Assembly: GCA_023213395.1 (NCBI GenBank)
Contig: CM041465.1
Location: forward strand, 221,409,741-221,473,740
Length of the DNA: 64,000 nucleotides
Direction of reading: 5' to 3'
From: Cycas panzhihuaensis
Lineage: Eukaryota; Cycadophyta
Shown here: in pieces, positions 28,831 to 40,880 of the stretch
Layout of the letters: each line of letters opens with the position of its first letter
How positions within the stretch are numbered: the first letter of the stretch is position 1
Position numbers and translations under genes: made by a program
Notes under the pieces: model-generated
What the model saw: only the letters and a program-made list of their open reading frames with translations
What the model was told of the DNA's origin: nothing
Database searches by the model: none

Positions 28831-29555
28831 GGGGTTATATTTTTGTGTATTATAGAGGAAAGTTGGGCCTCTAAGGCTATGAAGGTTATATGTATGGTTG
28901 CATACCCTTACAAGGATCCCACTTCCTCATGAGATGCTATATCTGCATCCACATTCTACTCTACCTGTTATATATACATATATTTATAGGGACCAATTAG
29001 TACCCCATCATTTTTATATCCCTTGTGTATTTATTTTATAGATATGCTCTTTATATGTTGCATCACTCTCGCATATGTGTATGCTTTACTTGGGTATGTT
29101 TATTTAACATAGATCCATATGTATGGCATCATAGCTCACACCACAAACACACACACACACAATCCATATGAAATGATATTATGTACTTAGGAGCTAATTT
29201 ATACTCATAAAGGAGTCTCATGTGCCCATTATTGGGTTACCATTGTCGCCCAAGGTAAGGGGGGAGGGATGATAAGAGAGGGATCTTTGCAAGGTGTCTG
29301 GCTTTGAGATAATAGTAACTAAGGTAAAAGTAGTTTAGGCTCATTTCGAAGTAAGAAAATGGTAGGTGTAGTTTAGCGCCATGACCCCCTTTTCAGGAAG
29401 GCCCGGCCTTATAGAAGGATATAGTTTAGGCTTATTTGCAGTGGGGATCAACATTTTAGGCTCATATTGGAGCACCTTAGCAGTTTATGCTCGTATCGAA
29501 GTGTGTTCATATGGCTACCCCCTACATTAGAGGGTCGAGAGGTCAGCTATAAAAC
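28831..29555. repeat. Non-coding spacer with short degenerate repeats
   Basis: Between the PMD gene and the integrase remnant. A motif like TAGTTTAGGCTCATTTCGAAGT recurs near 29331, 29422, 29453 and 29482. A short (CA)n tract lies near 29147-29160. No frame of note. It would be the pol-to-passenger spacer if the element is Tat-like. Confidence 0.5.
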
Positions 29556-29559
29556 CTCT

Positions 29560-29730
29560 TGAGGAATTGTCCATTAATGGCCTTTTCAAACTCGAGGCCT
29601 TCCAATGTAATAATCTAGTATGTATCATTATTTAATGTATCAATGACTACAAAGGGGCCCACCCACTTTAGGCCAAATTTTGAAAGGCAATCATATAAAT
29701 ACTCTAGTTTGAGGACTTAGTCCCCAAGGA
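29560..29730 (-). pseudogene. Gypsy integrase C-terminal remnant
   Basis: Minus-strand reading GD, stop, VLKLEYLYD, then KFGLKWVGPFVVIDTLNND and INGQFLKRFYS. This is the usual end of a Ty3/gypsy integrase (GDLVLK, PKWEGPFVV, NxxxLKxYY). The HHCC finger and the D,D,E core that should precede it are absent. The reading follows the RT segment almost at once. Confidence 0.75.
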
Positions 29731-29734
29731 CTAA

Positions 29735-30760
29735 AGGTCATGGTTGAGGAGGCATCCCAAGAATGACTTAATTTGGTATTGAATTTTAGGTGGCAGTATT
29801 TTAACCATGGGCTTAACCTTATCAAGGTCGACTTTGATCCTTTCTTGAGATATGAGGAACCCTAAAGGCTTATCAGTCATTGCTGTAAAGATACACTTAA
29901 GAAGATTTAGCCTGACATGGTGCTTGTAACAGCTAGAAAAGATCTTTTGTAGGTCTGTAGGGTGATTAGCCCTTTTTTTGGAGAGGCCCATTAAATCATC
30001 CATAAAGACCTCTAGGATTTTGTTAATAAGATCATAGAATATAAATTACATGGCTCGTTGATAAGTTACCCTTGCATTCTTCAAGCTGAATGGCATAGCC
30101 TTGTAAGCAAAAATACCTTTAAGGGTAGTGAAGGTCATCTTATAATGGTCCTCTAAGGATATTTAGATTTGATTTTATCTAGAAAATCCATCCATCAAGG
30201 ATAGAACCTTAAATCTTATAGTTCAATTGATAACTTGTTCAATGAATAGTAATGAGAAGTTGTCCTTGAGACAAGCGTTATTGATATCCTAAAAATCAAC
30301 ATAGATCCTAATTATCCCATTTTTCTTTACAATTGGGAAGATATTTGACACCCATTTCAGATAATTAATGGAAGTGATGAAGCCCACATTATGTAACTTC
30401 TCCACTTCTATTTTAACAGTGGTTGATAGCTTTAGGTGCAATGAGCATTACATTTACCTAACCAAACAGGTGCCTAGGATTGTAGTAAGGTTGTGTGTAA
30501 TGATTGTGGGGTCAATGTCATTCATATTAAAATAATCCCAAGTAAAGATGTCATAGAACTTATGAAATAAGTTTGTATACTCCTTGACCTCTTAGGGTAA
30601 ACATTCAGCCCCAATCTTGATGATCCACTTAAGGACAAGGATGATATCTTTGGTTGCCACTACATAAAGAATATTTCTCTCTTCAAAGTGGGGGGGAGAG
30701 GGGTCTTAGTCTATATGTAGATCGAGAGGTATGGTTATATCATTAGGATCAACTAACGGA
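29735..30760 (-). pseudogene. Gypsy reverse transcriptase fragment
   Basis: The motifs, read on the minus strand, are VDF-stop-DINNACLKDNF near 30290, LSLMDGFSR, MTFTTLKGIFAYKAMPFSLK and the active-site block VFMDDLMGLSKKR at about 29975-30013 (DD intact). GFLISQERIKVDLDKVKPM and IKSFLGCLLNHD follow. This is a Ty3/gypsy type RT, distinct from the LINE and copia RTs in the window. Several in-frame stops, one long open part (29731-30003). Confidence 0.88.
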
Positions 30761-31337
30761 GAGTTGATCAATAGGCACTTTTAAAAATCTATCTTGTAAT
30801 GCCCACTAGGTAAGTTGGGTAAATACACTACTAAATGCTCCAGTAGGGCTTCATCATTCTCAAAGCAATCAATCCCATGGATTGTTTTACTTAGGGGACG
30901 TCAAGTAGCTTACAGGGGAGTGATAGGCTGGTAGCAATCACACAATCAATTGAAGTAGCATGGTAACTCTTCATATGAGTTAGAGTACACACACATGATA
31001 AACCTCCCCATAAGTTGAGGAGGAGGGGGTTGAGAGGATTCTAGGTCACAAATAATTAATTCGTCATATAAAAATATTGAGTCAGATTCATCATCATCAT
31101 TATGAGTCACTAACAATTGGGTGGAGTCCCTAGAGAAGTATTTTGAAGTGGGTTAGTTTCCCACATACCTAAGAAAAATAATAGTTCATGGTAGGTGGGG
31201 TGAGAACAAGGACAGACTCTACACCTAGTTGGGTGACTTACATTTGCTACCCCAAGAAATCCTCCCTTGGAAAATAGCCTAGATAAGGGGGAGAGTGGTA
31301 TACCCCCATTTCATGTTCTCGTGAACAAGAGATCCAA

Positions 31338-32130
31338 TCAATTTGAATGGAAGTTGTACACCATCTGAGAAGAATAGCAAGCCAACCAAGATCTCAAATA
31401 GGGAGACTCCCATATTGGAGGAGGAGGGAGGGTTGGTGTTTGGGAAGATTCTTGATCATAAGAGTTTAGGCTAAAAGGAGGAGGTATATCGATATGTGAC
31501 ATCTCTCCTCTTCTTATATTGAGGTAAGTGACTTGATGTGGTGGCTCCTCATATCCATCATCATATTCCCTATCACTAAGAACTGCCAAATATCTATAAC
31601 TTCCAATGCTGATAGGAGTGAACCACACCAAATTTAATGGAGGGTGGGGGGTTTCAATCCCTTTGACAAGCCCTTAATCATCGAAAAACCCTATAACATA
31701 TGGGTTAGATGGGCCATCCTCCCCTTCCACTACTCCAAAAATTGCCTGGCAAGGCTAATGGGAGGAATGGTTAGGAGGAAGATCATGCATAACAACCTTA
31801 ATTTATGCTTGATGGGCAAATTTGAGTTATCCCCACCTTGATGAACACACAACTCCCATTTGATCGAACCATGGATAACCCAATAAAAGGTTATAATTAA
31901 CATTAATGTCCAAAATGATAATGTCAATTTAGATGGTCTTGTCTTCTAAGGTTAAAGGGGGCTACAGTGTCCTTAAGGGAGCTTTCTCACACCCATCATA
32001 TCCTTCTCACCTCGACAGAACTAGCTCAAGAGCTTCTATACCCAGCTTCTTAAGCATGTGAACAGGCATTGCATTGACCAAGGATCCATTATCCATGACA
32101 ATCCTCTTTAAAGTGAAGTTGGGTGTCTCA
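31338..32130 (-). pseudogene. Gypsy protease region and downstream linker
   Basis: Around 32070-32100 the minus strand reads MDNGSLVNAMPVHMLKKLGI. This corresponds to the retropepsin active-site motif D-T/S-G-S of plant gypsy elements, here DNGS. Then come the flap-side landmarks DINVNYNLLLGYPWF near 31870-31910. The linker 31338-31631 is Pro- and Ser-rich. The Asn in place of Ser or Thr is an AGC-to-AAC type transition, so it is probably decay. Frames carry stops. Confidence 0.75.
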
Positions 32131-32334
32131 ATAGTAATGGTGAATGAATAGTGCCAGTACAACTACCTATCCTTGGCTGGAGGAAGCTCACGCAAGTCAA
32201 ATATAACAAAGTTAGACCCACATGAGGAGGATGTGCCAACAAAATAATCAGGACATCGTTGAACCCCAATGCTTCTAATAAGATCACTTTTTAATCGGGG
32301 CAACTCTTTACAATGTCCATAATGGACATTTTGG

Positions 32335-34090
32335 CTAAAATGATATGAAGCTCTTTGATAATAGAAAAGGTTTTCCCCTTCTTAGCGGGTTGGGGGAGAG
32401 CGTGTCTAAAATTGTAGCATCACGTGCAAACTGGAATGGTCTTAAGAACCACCAAAATTTCAGTTGGCAAGTTTTCAGAAGATGAGGATTATTGAGAGAT
32501 GGAGGCCTCATCGGCCTCCTTTGCAGCTTGAGATTGTATGACTGGGCACACCTAGGTGGTCTCAAGTAATTAAATGATCCTCTTCCCTTTATTTTTTAGG
32601 TTGAGAAGAGGTGATTGGTTGAGCAATTGGGCTTGTCAAGAAGGAGTTATCTATAAGATCCTTTCCCTTTGGTTGATTTGTAGGGGGAGTTTGAGTCATC
32701 CTCCTAAATCTAATTTGCCTACCTTATTGTTGCAGGCTGCTCTTTCTCTTCATGATTAGGGAATAGGTCCTGGTGACAGAAGGCTTAGATAATTATTATT
32801 GTTGTTGTTGATGCTGGCCATTATGATCACGTGGAGGTGATGCCTCGTGATATTTCAAATTCTTTAGAATCTTTTTGAGACCAACTTAGATCTTGATAGA
32901 TTTCAATGCCTGACATTTAGCTATGATGGATTCACAGGTCATTGCCCATATTTTAAGGACCTCGGCATGAACTTCTAGGTATAGGATGTTAATAAAAATA
33001 TCCCTCTTCAACTCCTCTAGTAATGTAGCCTTGGAGGAGTAAAGGAGGTCATAAAACCTATGTACAACGTCACAGTTTAGTTCATCGTGGCCTTGCTTTA
33101 ATGAAAGTAGGGCCTTAACTCCACTCTTGAATGGGCGAGCCACATCAAAATAGTTGATAAACATATCAACTAATTACTAAAAGGTGGAAATAGAATGGGT
33201 AGGGAGCCAGTAAAACCACTTCAAGGCATTATCTTGAAGAAATCAAGGTAACAACTTCATTAGTATATGATCATATGCCCAATAATTGATGCACGCCATG
33301 GCAAATGCCCTAACATGATTAATTGTGTTTTAGGAAGAAGCGCCATCAAACTTAGGCACTTCTAAGGGATGAGGTATTAATTTAGTTCGTAAAGCCTCAA
33401 TCAAAAGTAGGCTCAATCTATAATCCACAAATGGGAAAGTTGTCAATTAGGCAAGCGTATCGGTTGGTGGGTACGTAGGTGCCATGTAAGGGTACCCATT
33501 CCTCGCATAAGCTGGATGTAATGGTGGATGAGGTGCTTAACCTTGATAATATGGGGGATGTAAAGGATGGGCATATAAAGCTCCTCCAAGATGTTATGGA
33601 GGGAGTGGAGGTCTTCCATAATAATATGGGACATAAGGAGGTGGACAAAGAAGCCTCAAATCGCCTCTTAGGCAAAGAGGATAGATGAGGGGCACATTTA
33701 CTTTTGACCTTGAAGAAGTAGGCATATGATATGTAAAGGGGTATGATGAAGAGGCTCCTCCTTAGAGGGGGACTATGGGTGAGATAAAAGATATAGGTTG
33801 TGAAGGGGGGTGGGGAAAAGGGTTTTATCCAAATAAACCCCCGACTATGGGGGCTACACCATAGGGGTGAAGTGGATCTACCCCATACATGGGAAGAGAG
33901 TTGGAACCCCCTTGCCCCCATGGTTGTAACATGTAACTAGGGGACACGTATAAAGACAGATCCATTAAATATAGATGTAAATGGAGGGAAAGTAGGCCCC
34001 CTTACCCAAGGTAACATGGATGTGGAGGTACGGTAGGAGAAGGAGGTAAATGGAGATTGGTAGGCTATAGAAGAGTGGTATAAAGGGAGG
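32335..34090 (-). pseudogene. Gypsy gag fragment
   Basis: Minus-strand reading. A Pro/Gly/Tyr-rich N-terminal part (33420-33920) is followed by the retrotransposon gag core: LIPHPLEVPKFDG near 33335-33400, ALKWFYWLPTHSISTF, then MFINYFDVARPFKSGVKALL and CDVVHRFYDLLYSSKATLLE (32886-33164, open). The block near 32340-32400 reads QPAKKGKTFSIIKE-like, typical of the gag-protease boundary. It forms the capsid in intact elements. No intact CCHC knuckle is visible. Multiple stops and frame changes. Confidence 0.78.
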
Positions 34091-35880
34091 AATCATTTAC
34101 CCTCACTTGAAAAACATAAGCAACATGAAGAGAAAATATAACCGCAGAAGCAATGTGATAATAGAACTCTAAACCATGCAAAGAACAAATAACATAAACA
34201 AATCAAGCACTCAATAAAGAACACCAAGAGATTCAGGTCTAAACATAGACCTTTTATTAATCTGAGCAACAACTAAAGAATTATAGAGATGAATGAACCC
34301 TAACTTTTCTCCTCGACTCATCCACCACCATATCAATTTACATGTATCGTTATATAAGAATATATAAACACAACATTACAAAATACAGCCTTGCAGTTTT
34401 ACAATATAATGGGCATAAACCATGGGCCGACAAAAGACCCCTATAAGACACCCAAAAAGGGGCTCGAGTGTAATGCATATACCCATGTAATACTTGCAAA
34501 GTATTCAACATATCTAATACACCATGCACGACTTTACTAGAAACAGATGGACTCATGGGTAAAGATGTGGTGATATTAATATTAGACAAGCCTGATAATG
34601 GCTAAACGGATGAGGGTAGGGGAACGGTAAAAGTAGCCAAGGTTGAACTCATAAGGGAATAATGTAGCCACCTTAGAGGAGGTTGGCTAGCAACAACCTC
34701 AAAGGGTTCTCTTAACACTTCTGCTACATCTGCGAGAGGAGTATAGGCTGGGTCTTAGGAAGCCAATAATTCTCTACTTTAACCTGGGTAGATTGGGTAG
34801 GGATTCGACATATGCTCGGGATACGAAGTATGGTTATCATTATAGGCCCCTTCAAGCAGGTGTGAATAAGGGGCTTCAAGATAAGATTCATCTTATTTTG
34901 GCGCTTGGTAGAAGGGATCGCCACTAGCATAAGCAAGGCCCTCATGAGAATAAGGTACCATGAATTAGAGCCAATCTTGGGCATATAGGCATATGACCCA
35001 ATCAAATGGTTATCCCTCCATCAGTGACTCTTGGTCACTTGATTCGATGGGGGCATGTGTGGATGGGACTTCTAAGGGAGGCAAGCCACGTAAATAATTA
35101 GAGAAATACTACATCAATGCATGTACCTCACATGAGTAGTCCAAACAAGGAGGGGCAAAGGGTTCTTGAATAAACTAAGCGAATGCCTTAGAAAGAAAAA
35201 ATGAATGAAAGGGAAAGCAAGCGACCTAGACATACTAAGGACCTTACAAATGGTGAGTCCCTAATATGGTTGCTAGTTAAATGTGCTAAAGGGAGGTTGG
35301 CAATATGATAGCAACCTACAACACAAACCTAGGGCATGGGTGACAAGCGTATGAGATGAAGATAAATCTAATCTTTACTTAAGGCGCTTATGCCCCTCTT
35401 GGATGTGAATGTAGGGTGTATTGCATTTTCTTGCAAGGTGGAGGAGACTAAACTAGAGCAATTCAAATTTTAATGGATGCATGCAGGCAATCTAGGTTTG
35501 CAACAATGTTGTCTTATGGCAAACTAAAGAGAAAGGGAGAGAGTCCACAATCCTATACGTATCAACATGCTCTTTTCTGTTAATGTAAGCAAAATGCAAC
35601 CTCAGCTAAAGCATAATGTAACCGTATAGGTTCAAGGACTTGTAACTATATGATCCCTTCCTTCACTTGGGCTTTTAAAAATAAAGGAAAGAGGAATGTA
35701 ATGCAAAGACTAACTTATTGGCCTCTTTTTCTTTATTCTATCTTTTTTTTCTTTTTTCTTTTTATTCAATGCAAGTGCAATAATGCAAAAAAAAAAAAAA
35801 AAAAGATAAACATTTTCTTTTTTTATTTTTTTTGGATAAGAATAAAAAGAGGTAGTAGAAGGAATGAAAGAAATAGATAA
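34091..35880. other. Probable gypsy leader/LTR region with homopolymer tracts
   Basis: Small frames (34350-34589 and 34724-35005, both minus) have no recognisable domain. T-rich sequence at 35735-35765 and an A18 run at 35787-35804 lie near the right end. No primer binding site or TG...CA boundary could be fixed, so the 5' end of the gypsy element is unresolved. Confidence 0.4.
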
Positions 35881-35890
35881 ACTTAAGGGA

Positions 35891-35891
<1 letters not shown>

Positions 35892-35939
<48 letters not shown>
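35892..35939. repeat. (CT)n microsatellite
   Basis: Uninterrupted CT dinucleotides, about 24 units, lying just outside the 3' end of LINE-C. Confidence 0.96.
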
Positions 35940-35943
<4 letters not shown>

Positions 35944-36025
35944 ATCCTTACTTCCTAGTTATGTATCTCTATCTTTTTTTTTTTTCTGAAATGGAAAAGA
36001 AAATTAAAAAATGCAAAGAGAAATA

Positions 36026-36106
36026 GGTGGTCACCCACTAAACATCAAAATGAGTCCATATCATCTTTGGATATATGTGTGTGTATGTGTATATGTGTGT
36101 ATGTAT

Positions 36107-36150
<44 letters not shown>

Positions 36151-36277
36151 CTGTGTGTGTGTGTGTGTATGTGTGTACACACACACACACACACATATAT
36201 ATATATGCCAATAATTGATCCTCAAGAGTTCTGGAGGTCACCCACTAAACATCAAATTAAGTTCACTATCATCTTCC
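36026..36277. repeat. 45-bp direct repeat flanking a TG/CA/TA microsatellite
   Basis: GGTCACCCACTAAACATCAA occurs in both copies. The repeats span 36026-36070 and 36233-36277 (offset 207) and stay similar through a TATCATCTT stretch at the end. Between them lie GT/CA/TA tracts (36071-36206) and about 26 bp of other sequence. Confidence 0.88.
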
Positions 36278-39200
36278 ACACACTTATAGAATAAGAGCAA
36301 TGGAGGAGTACATGATTCACCGACTCCCCCTCATCCCAGCATAACACACACCATTTTGCCATAACAAAATTACTCTTTATTATGTTATCCACCATTAGGA
36401 TCTTATTCCTAAGGCACAACCACCAAAATACTGCTATCTTAGGGGTCAGGCCAATCTTCCACACCTCTTCTAGGATTAGGTACTTTGGATCTCCTCTATC
36501 CTAGCGTAAAACCAAGTACCCCTATTTTGTTGAATAATCCCTCGAAGGGGACAAAGGCTAGACCATTGAATCCTCCTCTAGTCTTCTCAGGATATAACAT
36601 TAACCGATCACCTTTTTTAAGGCCTCTACTTGGTCTTGGACCCCCTACTCACCAAGGATCTCTGAATGTCTCTCCACTTAGTGGTCTAATTCTGGGCCAC
36701 CCAGTAATCCTTTACCTTTGTACCATAGGTCACCTTACAAAGACCTTGCAGTGGACCTACACTAGCCCGTCCCTTGAGCTTTAGGTCACCATACCACACA
36801 TCCTCTTAGAGATTTATGATATTGCCATCCCATAGCTTCCACTAGACCCCAGCCTTTAGCATCCACCTCAACTGGATCACGCTTCTCCAGATAGTTGACC
36901 CACAAGTGCATAAATCATTATCGTATAAGAAGTGCCTCTCATGAAGATACTTATGGGATATAATTCTTTCCCATAAACCCCCATCCTTCTTCGCCAATCT
37001 CCAACCTAACTTAGCTACCAAGGCACTATTGAAGAGAGATACTCTTCGAAGATTTAGACCACCTGCCCATTTAGGGTGGCATACTTTATCTGAATCCACC
37101 AAGTGGATTCTATCCTTTTCCTCCACCCCAGACCAAAGGAAGCACTTCTAAATGGCTTCCAAAGTGAACATAACTTTAGTTGGGACCTTGAAGATAGACA
37201 TCATGTAGATCGAGATGCTTTAAAGAGAAGCTACAACCAGTTTAACCTTGCTAGCCTGCCTAAGCAGAGATCCCTTCCACCTAACTAACTTCCTCTAAAT
37301 CCTGTCAACTATTAAGTACCACAACTACTTTGACATCTTTCGAACAAATAAGGTCATCCCTAAATATGTCATCAGATATTTGTAAATAGGTATCTCAAGA
37401 ATCCTGCTAATATTCTTTTGGACCCTATCCTTAGTATGCAAGGAAAAAATATTGCTTTTATTCAGATTTACATGTTGATTAGTGGCCCTCTCAAACTTCT
37501 CGAGGCCTTCTTTTAGTATATGGGCTTCCCTTAGAGTTGCCTTGCCTAAAAATATATTATCATCAATAAATTAATAGTAACTAATGTTCTCTACACCAAA
37601 AGTAGGCCTGATTCTTGTGATCATCCCCATTCTCCTAGTTATCTCAATTACTTTACCTAACACCTCGGCCAAAATTATAAAAAGATAAGGGGAGATAGGG
37701 TCTCCTTGTCTCAACCATCTAGTTCCTGAGAAAAAACTTGTTGATATTCCATTGACTAAAACTGAATATTAAGAATTTGATATACATTACTCCATCCAAT
37801 CCCTCTATTCTCCTTTAAGCTAAAAGCCTTCAGGCATTCAAGCAAACAACCCCAAGAGACCCTATCATAAGCCTTAAATAGATCAATCTTGATTATCATA
37901 CTTGGCCCTTTCCTTCGATGGTCCAAATGGACCATTTCATGTATGACTATTATGCCATCAAAGATTTGCCTACCCTTCACAAAACTGTCTTGATTAGGGG
38001 ATATAATCCTAGGGAGGATCAACCTAAGCCTATTAACCAAGACTTTGGTTACGTTTTTATACTTTACATTACACAAGTTAATTTCCTAGGAGTCCTCTAT
38101 TCCCAATGCCCCCTCCTTCTTTAGGATAAGCACGATGAATATGCCTTGCCATTCTCCCAACATCTTCCACTTCTCATGAAACTCCTCCATTACCTTCATC
38201 AAATCCTCCTTGATTATGTCCCAATATTCTTAAAAAAATCTTGGAGGTAATTCATCTAGGCTGGGTGCTTTCTCCCTTTTCATACCATATACTGCTTTCT
38301 TGACTTCCTTTATAGTAAAAGGGGATAAAAGCATTATGTTCTGCTCCTCATTCACCAGTCTAGGAATGACATTCATAAACTCCTTTCTAGCCTCTTCATC
38401 CTGGCATCCTCACTTATTAAGAAACTCTTTAAAGTAGTCTATTGTTGTGTTTTTCAAATCCTCTCCTTTATTGACTTCCTAGCCTTCTCTATTATACAAC
38501 TTGTTAATCCTGTTACTAGCTCTATATTTCATAACCATCATGTGAAAAAAATTTGTGTTTCTGTCAACTTAAGCCAACTAGAGGGCTCTAGATTTTTACT
38601 TCTAATATATCTCCTCCTCTATGAGAACCTCTTCCAAATTTTTTATCAGATCTCTCTCTGTTTGGTCCAATACTTAGGACATGCCTTCCTCCTGAATCCT
38701 AGCCCCAATTGCTTTTATCTCCCTGTATAGATGGTTCTTAACTTCAAGGATGTCCCCATAGACTTCTTTATTCCACTCTTTCACTCTTCTTTTGACCAAG
38801 TCTAGCTTCTTAAAAACCTATACATGGCACATCCCTTTATCAGGATTTTCCACCATTCCTTAATCAACTCCTTAAGATTCAAGTGTCTTTTCCATATCAC
38901 TTCAAGTCTAAACGGTGCCCCCATATGCTTTTTGGTGTCAGAAAATTCAAAAAATATAGGAGAGTGGCCTGACATCATTCTTGCGAGGGCTTCCAGTCTA
39001 AAGTCCTTATAATAGCCGGTCCAAGTACAATTGATTAGCATTCTATCTAATCTCACCTAGACATGATGGTTCCCAATCCTCCTATTCAAATAGGTGTATT
39101 TGGCACCTTTGAGGGGGACATTCATTAATCCCCCTCTTTGCATGAAAGTACCTAGGTTAGTCATATTGTTTATCCATCCTTCTTAGACACCTTTCTTCTC

Positions 39201-39644
39201 ACTAGGAGATAAGACAGCGTTAAAATCTCCTAGGACTATTAACGGCCCTTCCCAATCTTTGTGCTCCTCTAGGATCTTATCCTAAAGAATCCTCCTACCT
39301 TCTACTTAGGTAGGGCCGTAGACGTTTGTAGCCAACCACCTGGTATTCAACCTCCTCCAAGTGATCCAGATAAATAAGCACTACTCATCTATACTAAATA
39401 GCTCTCTTTGCCACTTCTTAAGATTCCATGCCACTACTAGACCCCCTAATCTAGGTCAGCCATCAATCATTAACATGTTTGCCCTCCTCCAAATCTTATC
39501 TTTGATTCTTTCTCTATTTTCCTTAGTCAATTTAGTTTCATATATGAATAATATATCTAATTTCATTTTCATGTATAGATCCTTCACTACTCTTTACTTA
39601 AAGAGAGTATTTATCCCCCTAATGTTCCAAGAGATAATCTTCAT
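36252..39644 (-). pseudogene. LINE-C ORF2 (endonuclease, reverse transcriptase, zf-RVT)
   Basis: Starts MKIISWNIRGINTLFK at 39644 on the minus strand. The endonuclease keeps a GDFNAVLS block near 39215-39235, MRLDRMLINCTWTGYY at 39056 and SGHSPIFFEF (SDH changed to SGH). RT landmarks include VKYKNVTKVLVNRLRLILPR, KGRQIFDGIIVIHEMVH, IKIDLFKAYDRVSWGCLLEC (38076-37756) and FIDDNIFLGKATL near 37535-37575, with DD intact. Then follows a MEEKDRIHLVDSDKVCHPKW block (37126-36842) and an intact finger CVLCWDEGESVNHVLLHC (about 36310-36365). Numerous stops and frameshifts. It ends soon after the finger, without RNase H. Confidence 0.88.
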
Positions 39645-39689
39645 CTCTTCCTCCTGGTCCTCCAACTTTCCCCTCCTTCTTCTTTCTAG

Positions 39690-40563
39690 GGCTCTTACTC
39701 TCATCTCTAGTTCTCAATTTTGGACCCTTATAAACTCCCTCTTTAAGGGTTCTCTGGCTCCCTTGATCTATTTGCAATGCCACCTCTCTTTCCCTTATCA
39801 TCTTGAGAGTGGGCCTTCCCACTCTTTTATCAGATCCCATGTCTGGGCCCCTACATTGACTGGTCTTATTTTGATCCTCTTAGAGATCCTTCCCTTTGAC
39901 CTTCCATATCAATTTAGTGCCCCTTGTAGCCTCTTATACTAGTGTTCTCGACATCTCCTCTACCCTTTCCTCAACCTCTTGGGGCATGTCGTCCCCTTCC
40001 ACTTGCCTCTTTTCCTTCTGAAGCTCTTCCCCCTCCTAAAAGAGTGTGTCATCTTCTTCCAAGTTCAGGTTGATCTTTCCTATCTTAGGTTCCTTTATGA
40101 GGCCTTCATGCCTCTCTTCATTATAGGCTATTTTAGTCTCTTTTATTTTAATAATTTGAGGCTCTTCTCCCCCCTATCTCCCTATATCATCCCTCCTTTC
40201 CTCTAGGTAGTTCTGTGGGAGGTGGATTAATCTTCTATAGGTTGAGCAGTTGATATTTTCCACTTTGTAGATCAAGGGTTGCTCCTTGGTCTGACCATTA
40301 TATATGATCCTTACATAGTCTAGAAGGGGTTGGTCAAACCTAGTTAGTACATAAAATCTAGCATCGATAAGCCTACTTTTGTTCTTAGTAGCTAAATCAA
40401 TGGCCAGAAGAGGGCTAATAGCTTTTGCTACCCCTTTTATGACATCCAGATCCCAAACTTACAAGGGTAGTCCCAACATCTGCACCCAGATTAATGCCTG
40501 CTTTATCACTGGTACTGACGGATCAAAGACTGGGTGCCACTTTTATAGAAATAAAGCCTTTCT
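39690..40563 (-). pseudogene. LINE-C ORF1, C-terminal part (left of copia-3)
   Basis: Minus-strand continuation of ORF1 after the copia-3 insertion. A knuckle is readable near 40215-40255 as CSTYRRLIHLPQNY, with Tyr at the second and fourth Cys positions of CCHC. The C-terminal block VGRPTLKMIREREVALQIDQ (39840-39740) is the counterpart of VGRLPLKLQREKEMAA in LINE-A. The reading next to the insertion (near 40563) joins to the ORF1 part that ends at 46142. Confidence 0.82.
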
Positions 40564-40864
40564 TGTTGGGTAAGGATCTAGTTACCACAATCCACTACAC
40601 TAAATCAATGGCGTATAATAAGAGCAAAATGGACAAAACAAGATTGAGAGCAAAAATAAGAGGTGAGAATTATGACTCTCCCTTTCATATTTAGCCTTAT
40701 ATATCAAATGATGTATATTAAGATTACCAAACAAGTTTCCTACTTGATGACATGATCCTGAAATTACACTTAAATGTAAATGAAATTATATTTAACTATG
40801 TGACTTAGTTAACCCAAAGTCACATTTAATTAATCTAATAACCTTGATGCATTAACATCTATCA
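40564..40864 (-). mobile_element. Copia-3 3' LTR
   Basis: 301 bp, TGTTGGG... to ...CTATCA on the plus strand, so TG...CA on the element's strand. It differs from the other LTR (45835-46136) at roughly 40 positions by eye, about 87% identity. That indicates an old insertion. Confidence 0.95.
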
Positions 40865-40880
40865 ATCCCCCCCTTAATGG
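40865..40880 (-). other. Copia-3 polypurine tract
   Basis: On the minus strand this is CCATTAAGGGGGGGAT, directly before the 3' LTR, the site where plus-strand DNA synthesis is primed. Downstream-UTR sequence to about 41270 contains two degenerate copies of a roughly 65-bp unit (near 41160 and 41220). Confidence 0.88.

Larger units (their letters stand above)
29560..35300 (-). mobile_element. Ty3/gypsy retrotransposon, internally deleted (minus strand)
   Basis: Reading the minus strand from about 35.3 kb down, the parts are: leader and Pro-rich N-terminal gag, gag core (33400-32880), gag C-terminus (to 32335), protease (32130-31850), Pro-rich linker, RT (30760-29735) and integrase C-terminus (29730-29560). 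RNase H and the integrase core are missing at the RT/integrase junction. No LTR pair, primer binding site or target duplication could be identified, so the outer limits are estimates. The order and the nearby antisense PMD gene suggest a Tat/Athila-type lineage, but this needs a tree. All frames are broken. Confidence 0.8.

Noticed and set aside
36011-36294. Small frames rich in Val, Cys, Thr and His at 36.0-36.3 kb
   Set aside because: Products of the GT/CA microsatellite.
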